Source: Acetofilamentum sp. | GTDB lineage: Bacteria; Bacteroidota; Bacteroidia; Bacteroidales; JAADGE01 | Length of the DNA: 5,149 nt | Assembly: GCA_020720705.1 (NCBI GenBank) | Contig: DYOJ01000215.1 | Location: 1-5,149 of the forward strand | Direction: 5' to 3' | Part shown: in pieces, positions 1-5,071 of the stretch | Numbering within the stretch: the first letter of the stretch is position 1 | Layout of the letters: the number at the start of each line of letters is the position of its first letter | Notes under the pieces: model-generated | Told to the model about the DNA's origin: nothing | Databases searched by the model: none | Seen by the model: the letters and a program-made list of their open reading frames with translations, nothing else | Program-made: the position numbers and the translations under genes

Positions 1-1
1 C

Positions 2-82
2 AATAAAACTCATAACTCATTGAATTTCTTAATGTTATTGTAAAATTTCAGAATTGATTATTTTTCAGAATTACGATGAAAT
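2..82 (+). repeat. Intergenic repeat, copy A (partner at 943-1021)
   Basis: An ungapped alignment of 2-50 with 943-991 (constant offset 941) gives 38 identities in 49 positions by my hand count, including the exact blocks AAAACTC (5-11) and CTTAATGTTAT (28-38). With small gaps the similarity seems to continue to about 82, where CAGAATT...GAAAT matches CAGAAATT...GAAAT in the other copy. The copy may start left of the window edge. It has no reading frame, and it ends just before the probable promoter of the first secreted-protein gene. AT-richness inflates chance similarity, but the long ungapped register argues for common origin. Confidence 0.55.
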
Positions 83-88
83 ATCCTT

Positions 89-96
89 TACTTTTG
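89..96 (+). promoter_or_regulatory. Probable Bacteroidota -7 promoter element for the first gene
   Basis: TACTTTTG is an exact match to the Bacteroidota -7 consensus TAnnTTTG and is followed by C, as is common. It ends 34 bases before the ATG at 131, which would give a leader of about 25-30 bases. I see no good TTTG -33 element at the usual 17-23 base spacing, only a T-rich stretch at 61-65. Confidence 0.45.
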
Positions 97-130
97 CATT
101 GCTCGTCTTCGCTAATGAAACACTGAAAAC

Positions 131-802
131 ATGCGTAAATATCTCACAATATTCTTCATAATCATACTGGTAAATCAAGGCTTTGCCCAAAATTCTCTCG
201 AAGATTCAACGGTACAATATACCGTTGATTTTAAGTTTTCTTCGGGAATATATCTTGATATTGAACAACTTAAGGCAAATTCGCCTATCCCGGTTTCGCG
301 TATTGTTACAACAATTTCCAGTGATGAACCGGATTTTTTCGAACAAATTCTTCAAGAGCCTAACTTTCAGATAACCGACAACTTAGGCTCCGTAATTGAT
401 ATTGAAACCGATAAAGTATGGGGGTATGCCTCGCGCGGGATTCTTTATATCAACTACGCCGATGAATTTAACAGAGTGCCTGTTTTTGGGCGAATAAGTC
501 AATTTCTTGCCATGATAATCGTTGAGTATCCTGCGGCTTACGACCCTATGCTGTCGTCTCAATACCAAGTACCGGGCTACCCGATGACAACAACAAAAAA
601 GGAACTACGCCAATTTTTATTTGATTACAACACCGGAAAAATCTTAGATTTTACGCCCGGAAACCTCGAAAAATTGTTGGCTGACGATTCAATTTTACAC
701 TCTGAATTTAAAAAATTGAGTAATCGCAAAAAAAGAAAAGAACAATTCTTATATTTGCGGAAATATAACGAGGCACACCCTGTTTTTTTTCCAAAAAATT
801 AA
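131..802 (+). CDS. Secreted hypothetical protein, 223 aa
   Basis: The function is not recognised. The N-terminus is a classical Sec signal peptide: Arg2-Lys3, a hydrophobic core at residues 5-14, and a likely signal peptidase I site after Ala19 in GFA|Q, with Gln at +1 as is usual in Bacteroidota. There is no lipobox Cys and no later membrane segment, so the mature protein of about 204 residues should be periplasmic or outside the cell. Visible features are an early beta-like segment with GIYL (39-42), a VWGYASRG segment (96-103), and a basic, probably helical C-terminus with a KELRQFL stretch (157-163), RKKRK (199-203) and a final HPVFFPKN. It ends without a sorting-domain tail. The ATG at 131 is chosen because it gives a complete signal peptide about 35 bases after a -7 element. 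No terminator is evident after the stop. The reading frame is intact. I am confident it is a gene but cannot assign a role. Confidence 0.88.
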   Translation: MRKYLTIFFIIILVNQGFAQNSLEDSTVQYTVDFKFSSGIYLDIEQLKANSPIPVSRIVTTISSDEPDFFEQILQEPNFQITDNLGSVIDIETDKVWGYASRGILYINYADEFNRVPVFGRISQFLAMIIVEYPAAYDPMLSSQYQVPGYPMTTTKKELRQFLFDYNTGKILDFTPGNLEKLLADDSILHSEFKKLSNRKKRKEQFLYLRKYNEAHPVFFPKN

Positions 803-942
803 ACGTATTAGAAGCAATAGTCCATTAAATAATTTATGTAAGATATTGATTTATTGTAAATTAGAAAAGAAAATTTCTCAAATTAGAGTATGATTGTAAC
901 TAATTGGAATTGAGTAATTTGAGTCTAATATCTAGTCATTGT

Positions 943-1021
943 AAGAAAACTCTTAATTTATTGAGATGCTTAATGTTATAGGACAATTTGATTTGAAAGT
1001 TTACAGAAATTCTGTAGAAAT
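943..1021 (+). repeat. Intergenic repeat, copy B (partner at 2-82)
   Basis: This segment aligns without gaps to 2-50 over 943-991, and probably with small gaps to 63-82 over 1000-1021. Both copies lie in the same orientation upstream of genes for exported proteins. The coding regions that follow are not similar to each other, so the duplication is not simply that of a whole gene. Its right end runs into the 11-bp repeat units that begin at 1005. Confidence 0.55.
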
Positions 1022-1037
1022 ACAGTAGAAATTCGTT
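1005..1037 (+). repeat. Three tandem 11-bp units starting AGAAAT
   Basis: AGAAAT occurs at 1005, 1016 and 1027, exactly 11 bases apart. The three units are AGAAATTCTGT, AGAAATACAGT and AGAAATTCGTT. The first overlaps a 15-base palindrome at 1002-1016 (7-base arms TACAGAA and TTCTGTA around one A). One-helical-turn repeats of this kind are known as binding sites of OmpR/PhoB-type regulators, but no regulator is encoded here, so an operator role is only a suggestion. The array lies about 190-220 bases before the start at 1226. Confidence 0.5.
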
Positions 1038-1071
1038 TGAAACTAATAAAACAATGAATGACTACTTTTTG
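1036..1071 (+). promoter_or_regulatory. Weak candidate promoter for the 1226 gene
   Basis: TTTG at 1036-1039 could be a -33 element, and TACTTTTTG at 1063-1071 resembles the -7 element TAnnTTTG with one extra base; the spacer is 23 bases. A start of transcription here would leave a leader of about 145 bases. This is the best candidate I could find, but the match is imperfect and the region is T-rich, so it may be chance. Confidence 0.2.
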
Positions 1072-1088
1072 ACTATTGAATGACTACT
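1055..1088 (+). repeat. 12-bp direct repeat, 22 bases apart
   Basis: TGAATGACTACT occurs exactly at 1055-1066 and again at 1077-1088, so the copies sit on the same face of the helix two turns apart. The inner motif AATGAC recurs at 1090-1095 (11 bases after its copy in the second repeat) and at 1114-1119. A pair of direct repeats at this spacing would suit a dimeric regulator. The first copy overlaps the weak candidate -7 element at 1063-1071. Confidence 0.5.
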
Positions 1089-1166
1089 AAATGACAAAAC
1101 ATTCGATTGAAAAAATGACAATAACCAACATAAAATCAAACATTTAAACGTTTTCTGACAGACACT

Positions 1167-1195
1167 ATCTAACGTCTGAATTCTAAAATCTAACG
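1167..1195 (+). repeat. ATCTAACG direct repeat, 21 bases apart
   Basis: ATCTAACG is found at 1167-1174 and 1188-1195, in the last 60 bases before the start codon at 1226. The 21-base spacing is again two helical turns. It could be an operator in the leader or promoter of this gene. An 8-base pair in AT-rich DNA is weak evidence on its own. Confidence 0.35.
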
Positions 1196-1225
1196 AAGTA
1201 TTAATAGTTTATAAATATTTTAATC

Positions 1226-2083
1226 ATGAAACAGATAGGACTTTTTACATTATTTTGTATTCTGAATATCAGCATATTCGCACAAGTTCCGCTTCCGGAC
1301 GAGCAGATTCTCAAAAATTTTGACCGCTCAAAAACCTATTTTCTTTTGGATGATAATATTTTTGGGACATACAACAACGAAATAAAAATCGTTGCCGACG
1401 CGTATTGGAAAATCACAAAACATGAATACATCAACAAAGATGGGTTCGAGGACAAAAAAATTGAACCGCTCGCCTCAATTCTGTTTCTTAGCGAATCGTG
1501 GTTTAACGGAAATAAAGAATCCGGTAAATTTAACACCCTGAGTCTGAACATGGGGCACGAAAGCGGAGCATTAGAAAAAATGCCCTCTGTTGTTGAATTT
1601 CCGCTCTCTTATGCCAATTATGATACCGAACATTACGCTTACAAACTTGGACTTGCCCTTAAATATATGCAAAATCAAGTTACTTGGATGAAAGCACATC
1701 CCGAAATTAAAGACAGCGAACAACTGCTCGAACAATTGAAAAACACTCGTGAAAAAACTACCGGAAAAACATTGTATGTACTTAAAAATGAAATGGACAG
1801 AAAAATGCAAGACCCGGCAGCCATAAAAAAAATCTATTCCGGAAAAGTAAAATTTGTTACCAAAGAAGAAATTGAAGAACTGATTGAAAACCAAGACGAA
1901 AATGCTTTGATACTGCATCTTGTGGCTCCCGACCAAGACGTAAACGGTTTTATATGTCTCAAAATGATACTCGGGGTTGCCGATGCAAAATTGTATTACT
2001 TCGATTACCATTTGACTGTCAGCAAATTGAAACCCGGAGCATTTTTAAAATCAGATTTTCAAGAACTAAGCAAAATCAAGTAA
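1226..2083 (+). CDS. Secreted hypothetical protein, 285 aa
   Basis: The function is not recognised. Residues 1-19 form a Sec signal peptide with Lys2, a hydrophobic core at 4-18 and probable cleavage after Ala19 in IFA|Q. No lipobox and no other membrane segment is seen, so the mature protein is soluble in the periplasm or secreted. The N-terminal half is mixed and rich in aromatic residues (AYWKIT 59-64, ESWF 90-93). The middle (about 155-225) is strongly charged and probably helical, with KEEIEELIENQDE at 213-225. The C-terminus is hydrophobic and beta-like, with LILHLVAP (228-235) and KLYYFDYH (255-262), and ends in a Lys-rich helix. Only 26 bases separate the stop from tex, with no hairpin between, so the two genes are probably cotranscribed. 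The ATG at 1226 is the first codon that gives a full signal peptide. The frame is intact. It shows no similarity to the secreted protein at 131-802. Confidence 0.9.
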   Translation: MKQIGLFTLFCILNISIFAQVPLPDEQILKNFDRSKTYFLLDDNIFGTYNNEIKIVADAYWKITKHEYINKDGFEDKKIEPLASILFLSESWFNGNKESGKFNTLSLNMGHESGALEKMPSVVEFPLSYANYDTEHYAYKLGLALKYMQNQVTWMKAHPEIKDSEQLLEQLKNTREKTTGKTLYVLKNEMDRKMQDPAAIKKIYSGKVKFVTKEEIEELIENQDENALILHLVAPDQDVNGFICLKMILGVADAKLYYFDYHLTVSKLKPGAFLKSDFQELSKIK

Positions 2084-2109
2084 ATAATTCACATCATAAA
2101 CCTTAAAGA

Positions 2110-4260
2110 ATGTCTGTAACTCTTACCGATTTGAATCTGAAACGAATAGCAGGAAGTTTAAAACTTTCCGAACGCAGTGTACGAAACACGCTCGAACTAC
2201 TTGATTCCGGAGCAACTATCCCGTTTATTGCACGCTACCGTAAAGAAAAAACAGGCAATCTTAACGAAGTCCAAATCGAGCATATACAACGCACGACCGA
2301 ATCGCATATCGAGTTAGAAAAACGAAGGGAAAGTATCCTTACCGCAATTGAAAAACAAGGAAAATTAACTCCCGAACTCAAAAAAGCACTCATTGATGCC
2401 TCCGATTTACCGGAATTGGAAGACTTATATTTGCCCTTTAAACGTGCTCGAAAAACCCGTGCCGCAAAAGCTCGAGAAGCAGGCTTAGAGCCTTTGGCTG
2501 AGATTATTAAGCTACAAAATTCAAATACCGTTCAAACCGATGCCAAACGGTTTGTAAATGATTTGTATCCGTCTGCCGAGGATGCACTACAAGGTGCGCG
2601 AGACATTATTGCAGAGGAGCTGAGTGAAACCATCGAAGTGCGTAACATGGTGCGAACTCGTTTTGAGCATGAGGCTGTTGTAAAATCAACACTGATTAAA
2701 ACAAAAGAAAAAGAAGCCGACAAATATCGCGACTATTTTGAATTTGAAGAGTCGTTAAAACGAATTCCGTCTCATAGATTTCTCGCAATTTTACGCGGTG
2801 AAAATGAGGGCTTTTTGAGATTAAAAATCGAACCGGATAATGAAGATTTGATATTCCAAATTGAACGCAGATACATTAAATCGAAAACGCAAGCGGCTCG
2901 ACAAATGGAACTTGCAATCAGCGAAAGTTATAAGCGTCTGATTTTTCCTTCGATTGAAAATGAGTTTAAAACGCTGTCAAAAATTGTAGCCGACAAGGTT
3001 TCTATCGAAGTTTTTGCCGCTAATTTACGCCAACTTCTGCTTGCGCCGCCTTTGGGCGAAAAACGTATCCTTGCCGTTGACCCCGGTTTTGTAACCGGTT
3101 GTAAGCTCGCTTGTTTGGATGAATATGGACAATTAATCCATCACGATACCATTTATCCGCATAAACCACAGAGCGATAAACTCACTGCTGCTCAAACGAT
3201 TACATTCCTTACCGAACAATTCGATATCGAAGCAATAGCTATCGGAGACGGTACTGCAAGCCGAGAAACCGTTGATTTTTTTCGAACAAAAGTCAAATAT
3301 AAACGCGAGCTGAATGTATATGTTGTCAGCGAAGACGGAGCTTCGGTGTATTCTGCCTCGCCCGTTGCGCGTGAAGAGTTCCCGAATCTGGATGCTACGG
3401 TTCGCGGAACAGTATCTATCGGTCGCCGCCTTGCCGACCCGCTCGCCGAGCTTGTAAAAATTGACCCAAAATCAATCGGAGTTGGTCAGTATCAACACGA
3501 TGTAGAACAAAAAGCCCTACGTGCCGCGCTCGACCGTGAGGTGGAAAGTTGTGTAAACTTAGTCGGTGTGGATTTGAATACTGCCGGTAAACATCTCTTG
3601 ACCTATGTCTCCGGCTTGAACACCGCTTTAGCTCAAAATATTGTGGACTTTCGGACAGCAAACGGAGGCTTTACATCGCGAACGGAACTCAAAAAAGTGC
3701 CAAAACTCGGACCGAAAGCTTTTGAGCAGGCTGCCGGTTTTTTGCGTATTCGAAACGGAAAAAATCCGCTCGACAACACAGCCGTTCACCCTGAAGCATA
3801 TCCGATTGTAGAAAAAATGGCTAAAGATTTGAAAGTCGAGATAGCTGAATTGATTTCTACAGCGGCAGTTCGTAAACAAATTATTCCCGAAAAATACCTC
3901 ACTCCCGAAATCGGGTTACCGACACTGCTTGATATTTTATCAGAACTCGAAAAACCCGGACGAGACCCGCGCCCGAAAATTAAACCGTTTGAATTTGCCG
4001 AAGGTGTGCGCGAAATATCAGACCTCAGTCTCGGAATGCAAGTGCCGGGAATTGTTACAAATATAACCGCGTTCGGAGCCTTTGTGGACATCGGAGTCAA
4101 AGAAGATGCCTTGCTCCATATCTCCCAAATATCGAACAGATTTATCAAACATCCGGGCGAGGTATTGAGCATCCACAAATACGTAAATGTTAAAATTTAC
4201 GAACTTGATATCCCTCGTAAACGAATCAGCCTCACAATGTTAGGTGTAGTTCAAGACTAA
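2110..4260 (+). CDS. tex: Tex-family transcription accessory protein
   Basis: Tex (YhgF in E. coli) is a cytoplasmic multidomain nucleic-acid-binding protein. It associates with the transcription machinery, influences expression of selected genes and resembles the core of eukaryotic Spt6. At 716 residues it is full length; the E. coli protein has 773. The domain order is standard. A helical N-terminal region (about 1-200) carries the hallmark ATIPFIARYRKEKTG at about 35-49. A YqgF/RuvX-like RNase H-fold domain (about 319-450) has AVDPG at 322-326, IGDGTASRE at 378-386 and SEDGASVYSAS from 407. A helix-hairpin-helix region (about 485-550) has LNTAGKHLL at 489-497 and KLGPKAFEQAAGFLRI ending near 548. 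A C-terminal S1 RNA-binding domain (about 642-712) has FGAFVDIGV at 655-663 and LLHIS at 668-672. S1 proteins usually have DG before LxHIS; here it is DA. The ATG at 2110 gives the usual Tex start. The family call is very secure; the target genes are unknown. Confidence 0.98.
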   Translation: MSVTLTDLNLKRIAGSLKLSERSVRNTLELLDSGATIPFIARYRKEKTGNLNEVQIEHIQRTTESHIELEKRRESILTAIEKQGKLTPELKKALIDASDLPELEDLYLPFKRARKTRAAKAREAGLEPLAEIIKLQNSNTVQTDAKRFVNDLYPSAEDALQGARDIIAEELSETIEVRNMVRTRFEHEAVVKSTLIKTKEKEADKYRDYFEFEESLKRIPSHRFLAILRGENEGFLRLKIEPDNEDLIFQIERRYIKSKTQAARQMELAISESYKRLIFPSIENEFKTLSKIVADKVSIEVFAANLRQLLLAPPLGEKRILAVDPGFVTGCKLACLDEYGQLIHHDTIYPHKPQSDKLTAAQTITFLTEQFDIEAIAIGDGTASRETVDFFRTKVKYKRELNVYVVSEDGASVYSASPVAREEFPNLDATVRGTVSIGRRLADPLAELVKIDPKSIGVGQYQHDVEQKALRAALDREVESCVNLVGVDLNTAGKHLLTYVSGLNTALAQNIVDFRTANGGFTSRTELKKVPKLGPKAFEQAAGFLRIRNGKNPLDNTAVHPEAYPIVEKMAKDLKVEIAELISTAAVRKQIIPEKYLTPEIGLPTLLDILSELEKPGRDPRPKIKPFEFAEGVREISDLSLGMQVPGIVTNITAFGAFVDIGVKEDALLHISQISNRFIKHPGEVLSIHKYVNVKIYELDIPRKRISLTMLGVVQD

Positions 4261-4305
4261 TGCTTTGTCATAAGTGTGATGACGCTGCATTGTTCTACAG
4301 ACGAA

Positions 4306-4324
4306 TAATACCAAACCGGTATTA
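4306..4324. repeat. 7-bp inverted repeat
   Basis: TAATACC (4306-4312) and GGTATTA (4318-4324) pair perfectly around the five-base loop AAACC. No T-tract follows on the + strand, so it is not a convincing intrinsic terminator alone. It lies 11 bases before the larger double palindrome. Confidence 0.5.
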
Positions 4325-4335
4325 AGATTGTATTC

Positions 4336-4399
4336 TGCACATTTCAGGTGTTTTCATCTGAAATTAAAGGCTTTGAGGTGAAAACACCTCAAAGGTGCA
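4336..4399. repeat. Double palindrome with compensatory changes and closing stem
   Basis: Two hairpins stand side by side. The left one pairs 4341-4350 (ATTTCAGGTG) with 4355-4364 (CATCTGAAAT) around TTTT, with one G-T pair. The right one pairs 4371-4380 (CTTTGAGGTG) with 4385-4394 (CACCTCAAAG) around AAAA. TGCAC (4336-4340) pairs with GTGCA (4395-4399) directly outside both, which makes a three-way junction with a TAAAGG linker. The right unit is an inverted copy of the left; they differ at five of 24 positions, and all five fall in pairs that remain paired. Alternatively, 4336-4356 pairs with 4379-4399 at 19 of 21 positions as one long hairpin. No T-tract follows. It may be a REP-like extragenic palindrome, a transcript-end structure or a structured RNA. 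The structure is seen directly; the role is not known. Confidence 0.75.
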
Positions 4400-4442
4400 A
4401 CAAAATATTTGGTAGCAGTTTAGTCCATACAGGTCTGATTAC

Positions 4443-4476
4443 GACTTTCCATCTTCCGTAAGGATATGGAAACGTC
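4443..4476 (+). other. Hairpin with GTAA (GNRA-type) loop
   Basis: GAC (4443-4445) pairs with GTC (4474-4476). After a bulged C4473, TTTCCAT (4446-4452) pairs with ATGGAAA (4466-4472), and TCC (4455-4457) with GGA (4462-4464). This leaves a GTAA loop (4458-4461) and a small internal loop. On the + strand the loop is a GNRA tetraloop, which is common in structured RNAs. There is no evidence of a known RNA family. Confidence 0.4.
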
Positions 4477-4503
4477 AAAATAGGATTGACTTCAAACAAA
4501 GCG

Positions 4504-4546
4504 AGCCGACCGAATTATTTTCCGGTCGGCTTACTCCTTGTTTTTT
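4504..4546. terminator. Bidirectional intrinsic terminator
   Basis: AGCCGACCG (4504-4512) pairs with CGGTCGGCT (4523-4531) in a GC-rich 9-bp stem with a ten-base loop. On the - strand the stem is followed within a few bases by a T-rich run (complement of AAACAAA, 4494-4500), about 40 bases past the lipoprotein stop, so it fits that gene well. On the + strand a TTTTTT run (4541-4546) follows about ten bases after the stem, so it could also stop transcripts that read on from tex. Its position between convergent genes agrees with both uses. Confidence 0.75.
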
Positions 4547-4570
4547 AAAAACTGTATATCGGAACAGAAA

Positions 4571-4993
4571 TTATTGCACTTTTTTGGAGATTGTTCCAAG
4601 TGAGTATGAGGTGGTTACGTTTATGGTACCTTCGGTATCGGTAGCTGTATAATCCAAAGTCATACTTTGAAAACTCGAAGCCACTTTGCCCGCGCCCTCA
4701 AACGAAGTGCCGGATATGGTTTGGCGTTCCAATTGTAGTGTATTGTCTTCATAAACAATCACTGTTGCCGGTTCCGAAAAGTTGTGGAAATTATCTATTT
4801 GTATTTTCCCGGTTCCGATTTTTTTAATCGTAACATCATATTCTTCCGTAAATTGCCCGTCGTTACGTTCGCAACGCCAAACACCTTCGATTTCATTCGC
4901 AACGTCTGTGTTGTCCGGCGCAACTTCGGCTTCGCAAGCCCATAAAAACAACATCGCCATTAGTGCAGTGCCGTAAATTCTTAACATCTTCAT
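4571..4993 (-). CDS. Small lipoprotein with lipocalin-like beta-rich domain, 140 aa
   Basis: This is a predicted lipid-anchored envelope protein. With the start at 4993 the protein begins MKMLRIYGTALMAMLFLWAC, a type II signal peptide with a lipobox (LWA|C) at Cys20. The mature part starts CEAEVAPD; acidic residues just after the Cys resemble the export signals of surface lipoproteins known in Bacteroidota, but this is not a strict match. The remaining 120 residues are beta-rich: an IEGVW start (35-39), which recalls lipocalin-like and META-like domains, then IDNFHNFSE (66-74), and an alternating Ser/Thr-rich tail. This pattern resembles the small Bacteroidota lipoproteins found in many genomes, without a known ligand. 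The same frame is open upstream to an ATG at 5056, but that start would bury the signal peptide and lies only two bases past a -7 element, before the expected transcription start. An ATG at 4987 is also possible. The gene converges with tex. Confidence 0.85.
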   Translation of the reverse strand: MKMLRIYGTALMAMLFLWACEAEVAPDNTDVANEIEGVWRCERNDGQFTEEYDVTIKKIGTGKIQIDNFHNFSEPATVIVYEDNTLQLERQTISGTSFEGAGKVASSFQSMTLDYTATDTEGTINVTTSYSLGTISKKVQ

Positions 4994-5057
4994 TTGTTTG
5001 TATCTTTTTTTTAGATTGAAAATAACAGAAATAAAAAAATGGTTATCAAGTATCAAC

Positions 5058-5065
5058 CAAACTTA
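5058..5065 (-). promoter_or_regulatory. Probable -7 promoter element for the lipoprotein gene
   Basis: Read on the - strand the sequence is TAAGTTTG, an exact TAnnTTTG. Transcription would start near 5050, which leaves about 55 bases of leader before the ATG at 4993 and excludes the upstream ATG at 5056. A TTG further upstream (5092-5094 in + coordinates) is 26 bases away, longer than the usual spacer, so the -33 element is not convincing. Confidence 0.45.
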
Positions 5066-5071
5066 TTTTTG
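5064..5071 (+). promoter_or_regulatory. Possible -7 promoter element for a gene beyond the right edge
   Basis: TATTTTTG matches TAnnTTTG exactly and is followed by CA, a common continuation in Bacteroidota promoters. It overlaps the opposite -7 element by two bases. No TTTG -33 element is present at the expected distance, and no + strand gene begins inside the window, so the call rests on the one motif. Confidence 0.35.

Larger units (their letters stand above)
803..1225. other. 423-base non-coding region with repeats
   Basis: This AT-rich region between the two secreted-protein genes has no credible reading frame on either strand, no RNA gene that I recognise and no clear intrinsic terminator for the upstream gene. 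It holds repeat copy B (943-1021), three 11-bp units (1005-1037), AATGAC motifs spaced 22, 11 and 24 bases (1057-1119), and an ATCTAACG pair 21 bases apart (1167-1195). No exact TAnnTTTG is present on the + strand. The repeats make it a likely regulatory region for the gene at 1226, but this is inference. Confidence 0.6.
4261..4570. other. 310-base convergent intergenic region rich in hairpins
   Basis: No reading frame is credible here. From left to right I find a 6-bp stem TGTCAT/ATGACG with one G-T pair right after the tex stop (4266-4284), a 7-bp hairpin (4306-4324), the double palindrome with closing stem (4336-4399), a hairpin with a GTAA loop (4443-4476) and the bidirectional terminator (4504-4531). 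The GTAA loop fits the GNRA class only if read on the + strand. No TAnnTTTG promoter lies within the region on the + strand, so any RNA made here is probably the 3' part of the tex transcript. Confidence 0.6.

Noticed and set aside
868..878. AGAAA-A-TTTCT inverted repeat
   Set aside because: A five-base A/T-rich arm in this composition is likely by chance, and no T-tract makes it a terminator for the upstream gene.
1002..1119. Short repeats as a CRISPR array
   Set aside because: The units are 8-12 bases, spaced by 11 or 22 bases, with no longer conserved repeats or unique spacers and no cas genes nearby.
1571..2011. 146-codon open frame on the - strand
   Set aside because: It lies wholly inside the intact secreted-protein gene, and its Phe/Val/Ile-rich translation is what the Lys/Glu-rich sense codons give when read in reverse. 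No signal sequence or domain is visible.
3416..4178. Three - strand open frames within tex (81, 83 and 130 codons)
   Set aside because: They overlap the YqgF, HhH and S1 coding parts of tex, and their translations look like no domain.
4336..4399. Three-way junction as a riboswitch for a downstream gene
   Set aside because: The next gene is on the opposite strand and no + strand gene follows within the window, so a cis-acting leader role is not supported. No known riboswitch consensus was recognised.
4782..4976. 64-codon + strand open frame opposite the lipoprotein
   Set aside because: It is the complement of a well-supported lipoprotein gene, with no start signal of its own.
4640..4993. Possible anti-phage or other undescribed system across the window
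   Set aside because: The genes are a lipoprotein, two exported proteins and a housekeeping tex. No nuclease, toxin, transposase, reverse transcriptase or NTPase signature is seen, so a defence or mobile system is not supported.
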